A stretch of DNA of 64,000 nucleotides. It comes from Chitinophagaceae bacterium UBA7600 (GTDB lineage: Bacteria; Bacteroidota; Bacteroidia; Chitinophagales; Chitinophagaceae). The notes under the pieces were generated by a model. The model was not told the origin of the DNA. It did not search any database and worked only from the letters and a program-made list of their open reading frames with translations. Below are positions 17,033-27,203 of the stretch, in pieces. The DNA lies in contig DLKC01000089.1 of NCBI GenBank assembly GCA_002478885.1, forward strand, positions 52,747 to 116,746, given 5' to 3'. Both the position numbers and the translations under genes were made by a program. How positions within the stretch are numbered: the stretch's first letter is position 1; each line of letters starts with the position of its first letter.

Positions 17033-20000
17033 TTATTGAACAATCAGTTTAAGGTTGATGGCAATATCGGCATTGCTCAGGTTGATGAAATAGATGCCTG
17101 CACTTAGTTTAGCAATACCGGCAATATCGTAAGTGTTTAGGCCGGCCTGTGCATAGAAATCGTGGCTGCTTATCATTTGGCTCGTGGCATTATACAACCT
17201 TATTGTGAGGTTTGACGGATCGGATAAATAGAAAACCAGACTTGCTTTGCTTTTAGCCGGGTTGGGGACAACCCTGGCGTTTATCCCTTCGGTGTTTACC
17301 GGGAGCTTAAGAATTTTACTATACCCGGTATTTCCGTTTTCGAACCCCACTTTTATTCGATAGTAAACTACATTATAGCCAAAGAAGGTAAGGTTGTCGG
17401 TATATCGATACCCACTGCTGTTGGCCAAACCATTAACATCGATATTGCCGATTGAGGTAAAGCTGGTGCCGTTGGCGCTTCTTTCAACCAGCATGTTTTT
17501 TATTTTACTGTCAGCGACAACATTCCATGATAAATTGGCAAATTGGTTTACAACCGCACCTTTCAATGTGATCGCTTCCTCAGCGAGTATGCATCCAACC
17601 GGAACAGCCACGGCAGCGCAAGGAGTAGTGTTGCATTCGCCCTCGGCGCGCACATAATAAGTAGTAAAGGCCGATGGCGTTACTGTTATGTCATGACCGC
17701 TATCTACGAATGTTCCTCCACAGGAAGACTGGTACCATTTCCAGGAAGCGTTAGCGCCGAGTGAACCTCCGAAGACGGAGAGGGTTACAGATTGTCCCGG
17801 GCACACAAGAGTCACATTTTTTGTTGCAGTGATCGCCGGTACGGAAGAATCTTTAAACGGCAGGTAAACAATATTGGAAAAAGACTGGCAAGCAACATTG
17901 CCTGCATTGCCCAGCGGTTCTACCAGAATGCGATAGTATGGTGGGTTAGCCAATCCAAAAGAAGGAATGGAGTAATTTGTACCAGTTGCTCCCGCAATAT
18001 TGCTATATCCCAAGCCTGTAGAGCTTTGCCACTGGTATTGAAGGTAAGTACCGATTCCGGTGGTGTCGTATAACACCGCAGACAGAGAGGCAGGTGTTCC
18101 AAGGCATCCTGAAGCTCCATTGGCAGTTGCTATAGGCTGCGGGTCACAAATTCCAAATTGTATGTCATCGAGAGCCACCACGTTACCGCAACCGCCCTCA
18201 CCGGTATTATAAATCTGCAATTTAACTTTAGTAATTCCCGCAGGCATTACCCATTTGAGGCCATACAAATTCCAGCTGCTGTCTGCAATTGAAGCTGTAG
18301 TAAATGCGGCTATGATGGAGCTGTCTGTTGCATTACGCACCACAAATGTGAGATTTGGATATTGTGCCTGCCCAAATGCATTGGTGCAAAGTGTTGTGTA
18401 GGCACTATTGATGGCGTTGGCTGCGTAAGCACCAAAGGAATACCGAAGGTTGCTGCAAGGAACACTTACGGTAGTTTGAAAAAGCCTGTAATTATTCACG
18501 TCAGCATTAACCAGTAGCATTTTTCCATTTGTATTTCCCGTATGATCCGCAAGGTTGACATACTGAGTGCTGTTTCCTTTGTTTGCATTGTCTGTTAGTA
18601 CATAGGTTTCTTCATCCATAGGGTTAATGCCGAAAGCATATTCATTTGTAATACCAGCAGGCAGGTTACTGCTGTTTCCGGATCCCGCTCCAAAATCGGT
18701 ATTGTAAAGAACATTATTTATTACAGAACATGGAGGGAAGTCGGCAGTCATTGAAATACTAAAGGTTGTTGCTTGACTTTCTCCTTTATCATCAGGTCTA
18801 AAGTTTCCGTTACGGTCGGGGTTTTTACCATTTGTTGATGAGTCAAAAAGCGGGGTCGAATTGTAACCGTAGCCTGTAACCACTGCGTTGTTGTTGTATT
18901 CCGTTCCGGCAACAACAGAAGATAACCTGAATTTTACCCTTATAATAAATCCACTTTGCGATGCCGGGAAGTTGGGAAGTGATTGTGCAGGGCTTGAAGA
19001 GATAAGATATTTGTCATTCACACCGTCAAATGAACTGTTTTTGATAATGTTGGCTGGGTTTATAACCCATTCGGTGCTTACATTTGAAATTACAGATGCA
19101 CCTGATGGGTGTATTGTAGTAAGATCTTCAAGTACCTGTAAATTAGAGATCGGGTAATCACCATAATTCTTGACCGTGATGTCGTAAACAAGATCATAGA
19201 CACCGGCGCTTACAGGGGTAGAAGATACCAATCTTTTTGCAGCTCCTACACCTGACGTAATGTTTGACATATCGGTTGAATATTGAACTCCGGCATTGGA
19301 ACCTAAACTTGTCATTCTTCCATTGATGATATTGAAATCGTAATAGCTGCAATTGCTGGCGCTCGCTACCATTTTTCCCTGGGCATATGCAAGACCTACA
19401 ATTTTGGCATTACCAGGTACAGCCAGTGTATCGATAAAGGTTGCCTTTAGCGCTGTTGCCGTATTGTAATCCTGGTAATTCAAAGAGAAATATTTATTAT
19501 CCCATACCATAAATGAATATCCATCAATCATTACCAAGTCACCATTTTGCGTATAAACATTTTTACCGCCAAGATCAATATTTTCAATTGGCCCGAATGT
19601 ATTTGTAGCAAAATCGACCTGCTGCAGCGCCATACCATAGGGAGCAGAACTACCGGTAAAGACAATTTGGTAACCTATGCCAGTCTGGTCAAAATCGAGG
19701 CCGGCTATTAACTGGTTGCTGTAAGTCTTATAAACCGGCAACGGACTTGCAGCACTACCCGGGCAAGACCCTGGAAGCCATCTCCAGACATAGGAAGTGT
19801 AAACCCCTGATGAATTTTGAAAACGTATCAGGTAAAGGTAACCATCGGCAGGATTAAAACTTACACTCGTAGCAGTAGAAGAAAGCCCCGGTGAAGCGAG
19901 GTAAGGCTTGCAGGAAGTCAAACGTGATAATGTAGAGCCCGTGCGGTCATAGGTAAAATACATAATGGAGTCGCCGCTTGAGCCACATGGTTTTCCAATG

Positions 20001-22000
20001 CTGAACGGAACCGTATTCGTGGCTGTTTCACCCGCCAGTGTTAACCTTACAATATTGGAAATGGTGTTGCAGCCATTCGTTCCAGCAATAATACACCTGT
20101 AATAATAAGTTCCTGAGAAGTTGATGTTCGTGGAAGCTATGAGATTGGCAGACGTTGACCCCGAATACATGATTGCATTTGGAGTATTGCTCACAACAGC
20201 TGTCCAGTTCGTGCTCCCATCCGCGCTGTATTGCCAGCTATATGATGGATTTATTGCGCTTGTTACAACGGAAAAAGTTGCACTTGAATAAACCTGAAGG
20301 GTCTTGTCTACAGGCTGCGTGGTTATAGCAGGAGCGCTATTAATGGTCACATTAATTGATCCCGATCCGCTGCTCCAACAACCTGAACTATTGTTTTGTG
20401 CCCTCACGTAATATGTACCCGAAGCAGACACACTTGCAGGTATCGACGCATTGTTTGCCGTACTTGTTCCGTTCAAAGTCGTTCCTTGCCAGAAGTAACT
20501 TACTCCGGTAATGGCAGAAGATTCTGTTAGTGTAGCCGTTTCGCAAACAGGGTTGTAGGGAGTTGTGGGTGCCGGAGGGGCAAGCGGCAACGCATTATAA
20601 ACCAGGTGTGCGGAAGAAGTTGTTAATGTGCAGCCGCTGTATGTAACGTTACACCTGTAATAGCGCGAATTTGAACCGGAAACAGAAAGTGTTGCAGTTG
20701 TTGCTCCTCCGTATGTAGTGCCGGAAAATATTCCGTTAGACAGGTCTGACCAAGTGGATTGATCTGGACTTTCCTGCCATTGGTATGTAGGCGACCCACT
20801 GTTTGAAACAGTGAAAGTGGCTGAAGAGCCGATACAAACTGAAGCATCTGACGGTTGGCCGGAGATTGCGTTGATGGTGATATTGCTTCCATTATCAGCA
20901 CTTGTTAGGGAGGGATTACTGGAAATTACCCGAACCCTGTACCCTGAGCCGCCTGAAAGGCCCGCAGGAATTGTCACTGGAATATTGCCGCTATTGGCCG
21001 TACTGGTTAAGGTTCCGATCGTCACAGGCGATGAAAATGAACCACTCGCATTTGAAAGCTGTGCGGTATAGATATTTCCGCTGTTAAACGTGCCTATTGT
21101 GGTGACTGGAATGTTAAATGATGAGGATCCCGTTGCTGTTGTTACGCAATATGGACCATATCCGGTGGACGTTGTTGATATTTTGTACCAATTCAAATTA
21201 TAATCATCGATAGCTGTTACTGGTCTTGTATTTCCGGTTCCCCCGGTAGCGCTTTTTGTTACAATCCTTATCCAAACCGGGCCGCTTTTATTATCCAGTG
21301 AGGCGCCAAAATTTACCGTTACTGTTGTGCCATTTGATGGCCCCCATGCGCCGCTGTTACCAGTAACCGGATTAGCCGGTGAAGTGGTCGCATCGGTAAA
21401 TGAAGATGGAGATGCCCCAAAACCATAGTCCACCTTCCAGGCTGTTGATTTGCCTGCAGTGGGATCTAAATTCATTAACTTGAAGGTTAAAGAAAATTCG
21501 GAAAGACCGGTGGTGTTGGTAATCTGCAACACAAATGCAACACCGGGATCGCCATAAACCGAGGTTTGCCGAACGCCCAAAGCCCTATCTGACCGGGAAG
21601 ATTGTGTAGTGCTGTTATCAGCTGACCCAGCCGGGGAATTGGCAGAAGCATAGTTAGCGAATTGGCCAGTTGCCGTTGACCACGCGGTTGCTGCTGTTAT
21701 CGCTGAAACACTTGTTCCCAGCGCACTGCCGGTTGCCCCGGTTCTTACTGTCCACCCAGTTGGCAAACCCGAACTGATGGAATTAAATGTTTGGCTGTAT
21801 GGTGGATTTGTTAGTGTAACCTGTGCACTTGCAGTAAAAAAAGAAACAATTGCTAAAAGACATATAGCTACACGTAAACCCAGAACCCGGGATTTCGTTG
21901 GTGCTGGGCTGTTAGCGCCGTTAGGTTTAGGTCGAAAATTGTAGAGCGCTAAAAAAACTTTATCGGATAGTTTTTTCAACTGTATAGAATATTGGGACAT
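17033..22000 (-). CDS. Very large secreted T9SS protein with Ig-like domains
   Basis: 1655 residues. An unusual polar extension of about 42 residues precedes the hydrophobic core LRVAICLLAIVSFFTASAQ, which ends in a signal peptidase site. After it come a beta-rich domain (about 60-280), several Ig-like or PKD-like repeats with the pattern SVCIGSSATFTV...YQWQ (about 290-660), a region with sequence like a beta-propeller (about 670-920), a DUF11-like segment (VKNYGDYPISNLQVLED), a carbohydrate-binding-like segment (about 1110-1290) and more Ig-like repeats. The last 80 residues (VVPNPAKSKASLVFYLSD to the end KLIVQ) are a type A T9SS sorting domain. It is expected on the cell surface or outside. 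It is a single gene with its own promoter region. Confidence 0.88.
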   Translation of the reverse strand: MSQYSIQLKKLSDKVFLALYNFRPKPNGANSPAPTKSRVLGLRVAICLLAIVSFFTASAQVTLTNPPYSQTFNSISSGLPTGWTVRTGATGSALGTSVSAITAATAWSTATGQFANYASANSPAGSADNSTTQSSRSDRALGVRQTSVYGDPGVAFVLQITNTTGLSEFSLTFKLMNLDPTAGKSTAWKVDYGFGASPSSFTDATTSPANPVTGNSGAWGPSNGTTVTVNFGASLDNKSGPVWIRIVTKSATGGTGNTRPVTAIDDYNLNWYKISTTSTGYGPYCVTTATGSSSFNIPVTTIGTFNSGNIYTAQLSNASGSFSSPVTIGTLTSTANSGNIPVTIPAGLSGGSGYRVRVISSNPSLTSADNGSNITINAISGQPSDASVCIGSSATFTVSNSGSPTYQWQESPDQSTWSDLSNGIFSGTTYGGATTATLSVSGSNSRYYRCNVTYSGCTLTTSSAHLVYNALPLAPPAPTTPYNPVCETATLTESSAITGVSYFWQGTTLNGTSTANNASIPASVSASGTYYVRAQNNSSGCWSSGSGSINVTINSAPAITTQPVDKTLQVYSSATFSVVTSAINPSYSWQYSADGSTNWTAVVSNTPNAIMYSGSTSANLIASTNINFSGTYYYRCIIAGTNGCNTISNIVRLTLAGETATNTVPFSIGKPCGSSGDSIMYFTYDRTGSTLSRLTSCKPYLASPGLSSTATSVSFNPADGYLYLIRFQNSSGVYTSYVWRWLPGSCPGSAASPLPVYKTYSNQLIAGLDFDQTGIGYQIVFTGSSAPYGMALQQVDFATNTFGPIENIDLGGKNVYTQNGDLVMIDGYSFMVWDNKYFSLNYQDYNTATALKATFIDTLAVPGNAKIVGLAYAQGKMVASASNCSYYDFNIINGRMTSLGSNAGVQYSTDMSNITSGVGAAKRLVSSTPVSAGVYDLVYDITVKNYGDYPISNLQVLEDLTTIHPSGASVISNVSTEWVINPANIIKNSSFDGVNDKYLISSSPAQSLPNFPASQSGFIIRVKFRLSSVVAGTEYNNNAVVTGYGYNSTPLFDSSTNGKNPDRNGNFRPDDKGESQATTFSISMTADFPPCSVINNVLYNTDFGAGSGNSSNLPAGITNEYAFGINPMDEETYVLTDNANKGNSTQYVNLADHTGNTNGKMLLVNADVNNYRLFQTTVSVPCSNLRYSFGAYAANAINSAYTTLCTNAFGQAQYPNLTFVVRNATDSSIIAAFTTASIADSSWNLYGLKWVMPAGITKVKLQIYNTGEGGCGNVVALDDIQFGICDPQPIATANGASGCLGTPASLSAVLYDTTGIGTYLQYQWQSSTGLGYSNIAGATGTNYSIPSFGLANPPYYRILVEPLGNAGNVACQSFSNIVYLPFKDSSVPAITATKNVTLVCPGQSVTLSVFGGSLGANASWKWYQSSCGGTFVDSGHDITVTPSAFTTYYVRAEGECNTTPCAAVAVPVGCILAEEAITLKGAVVNQFANLSWNVVADSKIKNMLVERSANGTSFTSIGNIDVNGLANSSGYRYTDNLTFFGYNVVYYRIKVGFENGNTGYSKILKLPVNTEGINARVVPNPAKSKASLVFYLSDPSNLTIRLYNATSQMISSHDFYAQAGLNTYDIAGIAKLSAGIYFINLSNADIAINLKLIVQ

Positions 22001-22475
22001 TAAAATTAGACAAATACAATAGTCTTTTTACAAGCAAAAAACATGTTTATCTGATGCTTATATACTGTGAATTGATACTCAGCATCAAAACCAAAAACAG
22101 GGAGAAATTTTATGTTTTAGCTCTACAACCGGCCTTAATATTGTACTACAAAGCACTGTCGATTTTTTATAGTTGGCGTTCAATAAAGGTTTCATGTACA
22201 CTTACTTCTGTTGGTAAACAGGTATATCCGTTTAACAGTTACGGCCATTATAACCGCGTAAATTTGATGCCGGAGGTTGTGGACGCACAAGAGTGCGACG
22301 CAACCAAAGACGCCATGAAAAATACGGCCGGGATAACCGTAATTTGCTTTAGAAAACTGCATCGCCAAAAACCTCTTGGGGAAAAGGCGTTTTGTCTGCA
22401 CTAATTGATGAATTTTACAGGGTCCATAGAAATATCCCATGGAGTTTATTATGCCATACGCGTAAAGCCATAATT
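22001..22475. other. 475-bp intergenic region between divergent genes
   Basis: It holds the 5' regions of the 1655-aa gene and the M1 peptidase gene and one class A repeat near 22293. A near-match -7 box (TGTATTTG, minus strand) sits about 10 bp before the ATG at 22000. An open frame of about 116 codons on the plus strand runs straight through the repeat and has no recognisable protein features, so I do not call it. Confidence 0.6.
22284..22335 (+). repeat. Intergenic REP-like repeat, class A, single copy
   Basis: GCACAAGA then GTGCGACGCAA at 22293-22303 and ACGGCCGGG ending at 22332. Confidence 0.85.
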
Positions 22476-24413
22476 ATGAAAAAGTCATTTCTAATCTTCG
22501 TGTTTACCTGCTTTTCGACCGTTGCTTTTTGCCAGAAAAATACTGACAAGCCCATTGCTTTACTTGAAAAAATGTCTGCTAACAGAAGTTTCGGCATGAA
22601 GCAACTGTCGCTTGCCTCGGGAAATTTTACGGTTAGTTACTATCGATGTGAGTGGATCATAAACCCGGCTAAAAATTATATCAGGGGCACTGTTACGCCG
22701 TATTTTGATATTACCAGCCCGGGTACTTCTCTTGTATTCGATTTTTCCTATGCACTAACTGTTGACAGCATTTTAATGCGTAGTGCAAAGCTTGTTTTTA
22801 CACAATATTCAAACGAAACATTGTCGATACAATTGCCGGCCAGCTACACGTTGGGTCAAAAAGACTCGTTATCAATTTATTATAAAGGAACGCCTGTTGG
22901 CGGCGGCTTTGGCTCATTTGTTCAATCGATCCATAACGGGGTACCTGTCATATGGACCCTAAGTGAGCCTTATGGCGCCAAAGACTGGTGGCCGTGCCGC
23001 AATGGGCTCGACGACAAGGCAGATAGCATTGATATTTATATTACCCATCCTTCCAAATACAAAGCTTCATCGAACGGCGTTCCCGAAGCGGAGGTGCAAC
23101 AGGGCTCAACAACCATTTCGCATTACAAGCACCGGTACCCGATCGCCAGTTACCTTGTTGCGTTTTCAGTAACCAATTTCAGCACTTTTACAGACTATGC
23201 AGCAATTGGTAATAAAAATGTTCCTGTGATATCTTATGTATACCCTGAAGATTCTGCCTACTTCCACAGTAACGTCAACAGTGTAATGAACGGCCTTTCT
23301 TTATACAGCAATAGATTTACTCCTTATCCGTTCCTGACCGAAAGATATGGCCAAACACAATTTGGTTTTGGCGGAGGAATGGAACACCAAACCAATTCTT
23401 TTGTTATCAACGCAGAAGAAAATCTTGTTACTCACGAACTAGCCCACCAGTGGTTCGGTGATAAGGTAACCTGCGGCAGCTGGCAGGATATTTGGCTCAA
23501 TGAGGGCTTTGCTACTTTTTGTGCCGATTTTCTATACCCCGAAATTTATAACCCTTCGCAAAATCTTATAAATATACAGGGCGATCTTAACTATGTTGTG
23601 TCGTTGCCCGACGGTTCGGTAAAAGTTAATGATACAACAAGTACAGGCAGAATTTTTGATGGCAGGCTTAGCTACGATAAAGGCGCCTACCTGTTGCGCA
23701 TGCTGCGCTGGACCTTGGGCGACAGCCTCTTTTTTAAAGGCATTTCCGGTTATCTTAACGATCCGAAGCTGCGATATGGCTTCGCAACTACGGCTGACCT
23801 GCAACGGAACCTCGAAGCGGTGAGTGGACAAAGCCTCGGTTATTTTTTCAAGCAATGGTATGCCGGCCAGGGCTACCCGTCTTTTACGGTACAATGGTCG
23901 CAAACAGAAAAACGGAAAGCTGCTGTAACGCTTAGTCAAACCACTTCGCATCCATCTGTTACATTCTATAAAGTGCCACTTGCACTCACCTTCAGAAATG
24001 CAACCGAAGAAAAAACCGTTGTTGTAAATTTTACAAAGAACAACCAGCAGGCAAAAGTAGATGTTGGATTTTTAGCCGATACTGTTCTAATCGATAAAGA
24101 TTACCAGCTTATCAGCAAGGATAACAAGTCCATTCATCTTACGGCAGGAACGCCACCTGTTACCGCCGTTTTTGCAAGCCCCAACCCATTTAAATCGCAA
24201 CTGTTGGTTAGGTTGCATGGCATGCAGTCGCAAAATGTAAGACTCGAAATATTTTCAAATGCGGGCCAGCTTGTAAAGAAAACAACAGCAAGGCCTCAGG
24301 GAAATGATGAAACGATTTCGGTTACGCTTCCTTCAACTTTGCCTCCCGGTAACTATGTGCTGCATGTTGAGGGCAAAATGGGCGTGTTAAAACAACAGCT
24401 TATAAAAGAATAA
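22476..24413 (+). CDS. M1 family metallopeptidase with T9SS sorting domain
   Basis: About 645 residues from the ATG at 22476. MKKSFLIFVFTCFSTVAFCQ is a signal peptide. The N-terminal saddle domain is followed by the catalytic domain. This has GGGMEHQTNSFV, equivalent to the GAMEN substrate-binding motif, and the zinc site HELAHQWFGDKVT with the third ligand in WLNEGFATF 18 residues later. The family consists of aminopeptidases. The final 80 residues (FASPNPFKSQLLVRLHG to KQQLIKE) are a type A sorting domain, so the enzyme is probably exported through T9SS and anchored at or released from the surface. In-frame codons upstream of 22476 would precede the signal peptide and are rejected. Confidence 0.93.
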   Translation: MKKSFLIFVFTCFSTVAFCQKNTDKPIALLEKMSANRSFGMKQLSLASGNFTVSYYRCEWIINPAKNYIRGTVTPYFDITSPGTSLVFDFSYALTVDSILMRSAKLVFTQYSNETLSIQLPASYTLGQKDSLSIYYKGTPVGGGFGSFVQSIHNGVPVIWTLSEPYGAKDWWPCRNGLDDKADSIDIYITHPSKYKASSNGVPEAEVQQGSTTISHYKHRYPIASYLVAFSVTNFSTFTDYAAIGNKNVPVISYVYPEDSAYFHSNVNSVMNGLSLYSNRFTPYPFLTERYGQTQFGFGGGMEHQTNSFVINAEENLVTHELAHQWFGDKVTCGSWQDIWLNEGFATFCADFLYPEIYNPSQNLINIQGDLNYVVSLPDGSVKVNDTTSTGRIFDGRLSYDKGAYLLRMLRWTLGDSLFFKGISGYLNDPKLRYGFATTADLQRNLEAVSGQSLGYFFKQWYAGQGYPSFTVQWSQTEKRKAAVTLSQTTSHPSVTFYKVPLALTFRNATEEKTVVVNFTKNNQQAKVDVGFLADTVLIDKDYQLISKDNKSIHLTAGTPPVTAVFASPNPFKSQLLVRLHGMQSQNVRLEIFSNAGQLVKKTTARPQGNDETISVTLPSTLPPGNYVLHVEGKMGVLKQQLIKE

Positions 24414-24425
24414 ATACACTTTTGG

Positions 24426-24478
24426 TGCCCGGCTACAGTAAGCCGGTCAAGCATCGTTGCGTCGCACACTTCAACGCC
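24426..24478 (-). repeat. Intergenic REP-like repeat, class A, single copy
   Basis: CCCGGC at 24428-24433, 15 bp after the M1 peptidase stop, and TTGCGTCGCAC at 24457-24467 followed by ACTTCAACG. Extra AGCCGG inside the spacer may be a second end. Confidence 0.85.
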
Positions 24479-24591
24479 GTGTCGTTATTTCAACAACCGG
24501 TCCATGATATTTAAACCGTGTTATGCCAGTACTTGATTTTTTGCGCAATGTAAAGTTTGAATAACACGTTTTATTATTGCCCACCCTAATT

Positions 24592-25374
24592 ATGAGCAGA
24601 AAAAAACAAACAAAGAGTAGAAAAAAATACTGGCTTATTCCCGTCGCCATTATTTTCTCGCTCGTGGTATACATTGGCATCACCTTATATTTTCAATTGC
24701 GGCAGGAAGATGAAACAAAGTTTTTACTATATCCAGGCTTTGGAATTGAAATTCCCACGGGTTACAGCATACATGGCATTGATGTTAGCGCTTACCAGCA
24801 ATACATTTTCTGGCCATCTGTGAAAAACATGAAAGAAGAAAATGTACGGTTAAGCTTTGTCTTTATTAAAGCAACAGAAGGTTTGCTAAATACAGATAAG
24901 CAATTCAGGCGTAACTGGCTTAAGTCACAGGAAGCTGGCATAACCCGCGGCGCGTATCATTTTTTTCTTGCAACAAAAGATGGAAAAGCGCAGGCCTTAA
25001 ATTTTATAAAGAATGTAAAACTCAGCAAAGGCGATTTGCCACCTGTGTTAGACATCGAGGAGTTATACGGTGTAAGGCCTGAAACCATGCGTAACCGCGT
25101 AAAAGACTTCCTGAACAAGGTAGAAGAAACATATAAAGTAAAACCCATTATTTATACCAACGCCTCGTTTTACAACCATTACCTGGGCGAAGCATTTAAT
25201 GAATACCCGCTTTGGGTAGCGCATTATTTTGAAAAAGCCAATCCGAGCGTTAACAGGGATTGGCTTTTCTGGCAACACAACAGCATGGGAAAAGTTAATG
25301 GAATAAAGTCGGTCACCGACTTTAACGTGTTTAAAGGCGACAGTTCAGACTTTGCAGGATTGCTGATAAAATAA
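24592..25374 (+). CDS. GH25 family lysozyme-like muramidase, membrane anchored
   Basis: About 260 residues from the ATG at 24592. A basic start (SRKKQTKSRKKYW) and one hydrophobic helix (LIPVAIIFSLVVYIGITLYF) form an N-terminal anchor. The GH25 domain follows with GIDVSAYQ, FIKATEG, GAYHFF and the catalytic VLDIEE. The end WLFWQHNSMGKVNGIKSVTDFNVFKG is typical of the family. The enzyme should cut the MurNAc-GlcNAc bond of peptidoglycan in the periplasm. A near-match -7 box lies around 24571. It converges on the DUF937 gene, with 8 bp between stops. Confidence 0.92.
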   Translation: MSRKKQTKSRKKYWLIPVAIIFSLVVYIGITLYFQLRQEDETKFLLYPGFGIEIPTGYSIHGIDVSAYQQYIFWPSVKNMKEENVRLSFVFIKATEGLLNTDKQFRRNWLKSQEAGITRGAYHFFLATKDGKAQALNFIKNVKLSKGDLPPVLDIEELYGVRPETMRNRVKDFLNKVEETYKVKPIIYTNASFYNHYLGEAFNEYPLWVAHYFEKANPSVNRDWLFWQHNSMGKVNGIKSVTDFNVFKGDSSDFAGLLIK

Positions 25375-25382
25375 ATTCGAAC

Positions 25383-25835
25383 TTAGTTCATAAAGCCCTT
25401 GACCATATCCATTATTCCGGTACCCGCGTTTGATTGGCCGCCGCCGGTAAGGCTCCCGAGAATGCCCTGAAGATCGAAGCTTTTATCGTTAGGGTCGTTT
25501 GTTTTGTGAACGAAATTCTGCAGCACAGAAGGTATAAGTGTTGTCGCGATGGAAGAAGCCTGCGCACTGTCAATGCCCAATTTTGAAACGAGGTTTTCAA
25601 CAAATCCACCGTGTATATTTTGGGCGATAGACGTTGAGCCAGAATTTTGGCTATCGCTGAACAGGCTCATAATATCGCCTGTGCCGCCGTTTGCAAATGC
25701 ATTCTGCAAGCCGCTGAAAATAGAGCTTGATGCTGCATGGATGGCGTCGTCATTTTTTTCGTTTGGTATTGCAGGATTGTTGATGATAGCGTCACCGGCG
25801 TGTTCCTTAACGAGGTTAAAAAGGTTTTCAAGCAT
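25383..25835 (-). CDS. DUF937-like protein
   Basis: About 150 residues from the ATG at 25835 (MLENLFNLVKEHAGDAI). The N-terminal part is helical, then GLQNAFANGGTGDIMSLFS and VENLVSKLGIDSAQASSIATTLIPSVLQNFVHK, and it ends in a glycine- and serine-rich tail with GILGSLTGGGQSN. This pattern matches DUF937-type small proteins. Function is unknown and there is no signal peptide. An ATG-initiated frame extends 26 codons upstream but encodes nothing family-like. Confidence 0.7.
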   Translation of the reverse strand: MLENLFNLVKEHAGDAIINNPAIPNEKNDDAIHAASSSIFSGLQNAFANGGTGDIMSLFSDSQNSGSTSIAQNIHGGFVENLVSKLGIDSAQASSIATTLIPSVLQNFVHKTNDPNDKSFDLQGILGSLTGGGQSNAGTGIMDMVKGFMN

Positions 25836-26002
25836 AAGGTTAGTTTTAATTGGTAAATAAAATATATAACACTGATGATCTTTAAAAGTTCTGGCAAATA
25901 ATAAATGTACCAAGTTTTGCCGGAAAAAAGGAAGAGAATATATAACTCGTTAGGGAAATAAAAACATATCAGCGTTTACGCATAGTTGAGTGAAGATATC
26001 GC

Positions 26003-26057
26003 AGTACAAGAGTGCGATGCAAGTAAAACCCAATGCTTGTAACACAGCCAGGCCACA
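26003..26057 (+). repeat. Intergenic REP-like repeat, class A, one change in core
   Basis: GTACAAGA then GTGCGATGCAA at 26012-26022 and GCCAGG at 26047-26052, 12 bp before the stop of the minus-strand gene at 26064. The palindrome has one substitution. Confidence 0.8.
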
Positions 26058-26063
26058 ACAGTT

Positions 26064-27098
26064 TTATGAGCCGGGTTTGAATGAGCCGTTGTCGACATCG
26101 TTTATAAACTGAATTATACCCGGATAAAAATGTTTCTGATCATCCCACATGGCTAAATGGCTGCCTTCGGGGCAATAAAGGTAGCGGCCCTGTTTAACCT
26201 GTGTACTCATCCACTTCATGTGGTCGGGATCCATTGTATCGAACCTGGCACCAACTGTAAGTGTTGGCACCTTAATGTTTTTAAGATCGGCTTTGCGGTC
26301 CCAGGTAATCAGTCTTCCGCCGGTTTTAAATTCGCTTGGGCCCTGCATCATTACATATATTTCGTTATTGACATGCGCAAATGAGCGGTTAACTGCGTCG
26401 GGCCAGTTTGGCAAGCGACAAAAATGCTGGTTATAATATTCGTTTAATACGAGTTGCTGGTATGTTGGGTCTTTGTACAAGCCTTTGCTTTCAAAAGCCT
26501 GCAGTGAATCCACCAGCGACTTGCGCATTTGAGCGCGGAGCACGCCATTGTATTTTTCATAGTCGGGTATGCTCGCCATCATGTTGCAAATAATGAGGCC
26601 CTTGAGGTTTTCCTGATATTTTAGCGCATACTCCATTGCGAGCAAGCCACCCCATGAATTACCTAGCAGGTAAAAATTATTTTTATTTAAACCGAGTGCT
26701 TTGCGTACCTGCTCAACTTCATCAACAAACCTTTCTGTTGTCCACAGGCTGCTGTCTTTTGGCTGATCGGAATAATACGAACCGAGCTGATCGTATTCTA
26801 TCATTTCAAACCCTTCCTTTGGAAAAAAACTTTCGAAGCATTCCATGTATTCATGTGTTAATGCCGGGCCGCCGTGAAGCAGCAACACTTTTATGCGGGG
26901 ATTGTTTCCAATGTCCTTTGTCCACACTTTAAAATTTCCTACGGGAGTTTGAACCGGGATCATTTTTACACCACCCATTTGTACTCCGCTATCCTTTGGC
27001 GCGAAGTATTGTTGAAGTGTAAGCGTTTTATTGTTAGTTGTGTTATCCTGGCAGGAAAACAAAGATATCAACAGCAGGAAAGGAATGAATTGCTTCAT
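26064..27098 (-). CDS. Proline iminopeptidase-like alpha/beta hydrolase lipoprotein
   Basis: 344 residues. MKQFIPFLLLISLFSCQDN is a lipoprotein signal with lipobox LFSC, and QDNTTNN after the cysteine fits outer-membrane lipoproteins of this phylum. The hydrolase of peptidase family S33 has LLHGGPALTHEY (oxyanion HGGP), the nucleophile in GNSWGGLLAMEYA, the acid in ARFDTMDPDH and the histidine in EGSHLAMWDD. Family members release N-terminal proline or hydrolyse related small amides. It stands alone between gldG and a DUF937 gene. Confidence 0.9.
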   Translation of the reverse strand: MKQFIPFLLLISLFSCQDNTTNNKTLTLQQYFAPKDSGVQMGGVKMIPVQTPVGNFKVWTKDIGNNPRIKVLLLHGGPALTHEYMECFESFFPKEGFEMIEYDQLGSYYSDQPKDSSLWTTERFVDEVEQVRKALGLNKNNFYLLGNSWGGLLAMEYALKYQENLKGLIICNMMASIPDYEKYNGVLRAQMRKSLVDSLQAFESKGLYKDPTYQQLVLNEYYNQHFCRLPNWPDAVNRSFAHVNNEIYVMMQGPSEFKTGGRLITWDRKADLKNIKVPTLTVGARFDTMDPDHMKWMSTQVKQGRYLYCPEGSHLAMWDDQKHFYPGIIQFINDVDNGSFKPGS

Positions 27099-27203
27099 AA
27101 CCGGAATACTTTGTTAGGTAAAATTGAGTACTGTAAATCTAAAACAAACCATGTAAAGCGGCAACAATTCTATATGGTGTCTTTTTAAATAAGGCCAGCT
27201 AAC

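Noticed and set aside
22054-22404. 116-codon open frame on the plus strand upstream of the M1 peptidase gene
   Set aside because: It runs through a class A repeat (the repeat translates to ECDAT and similar), has no domain or signal and overlaps the real gene's leader.
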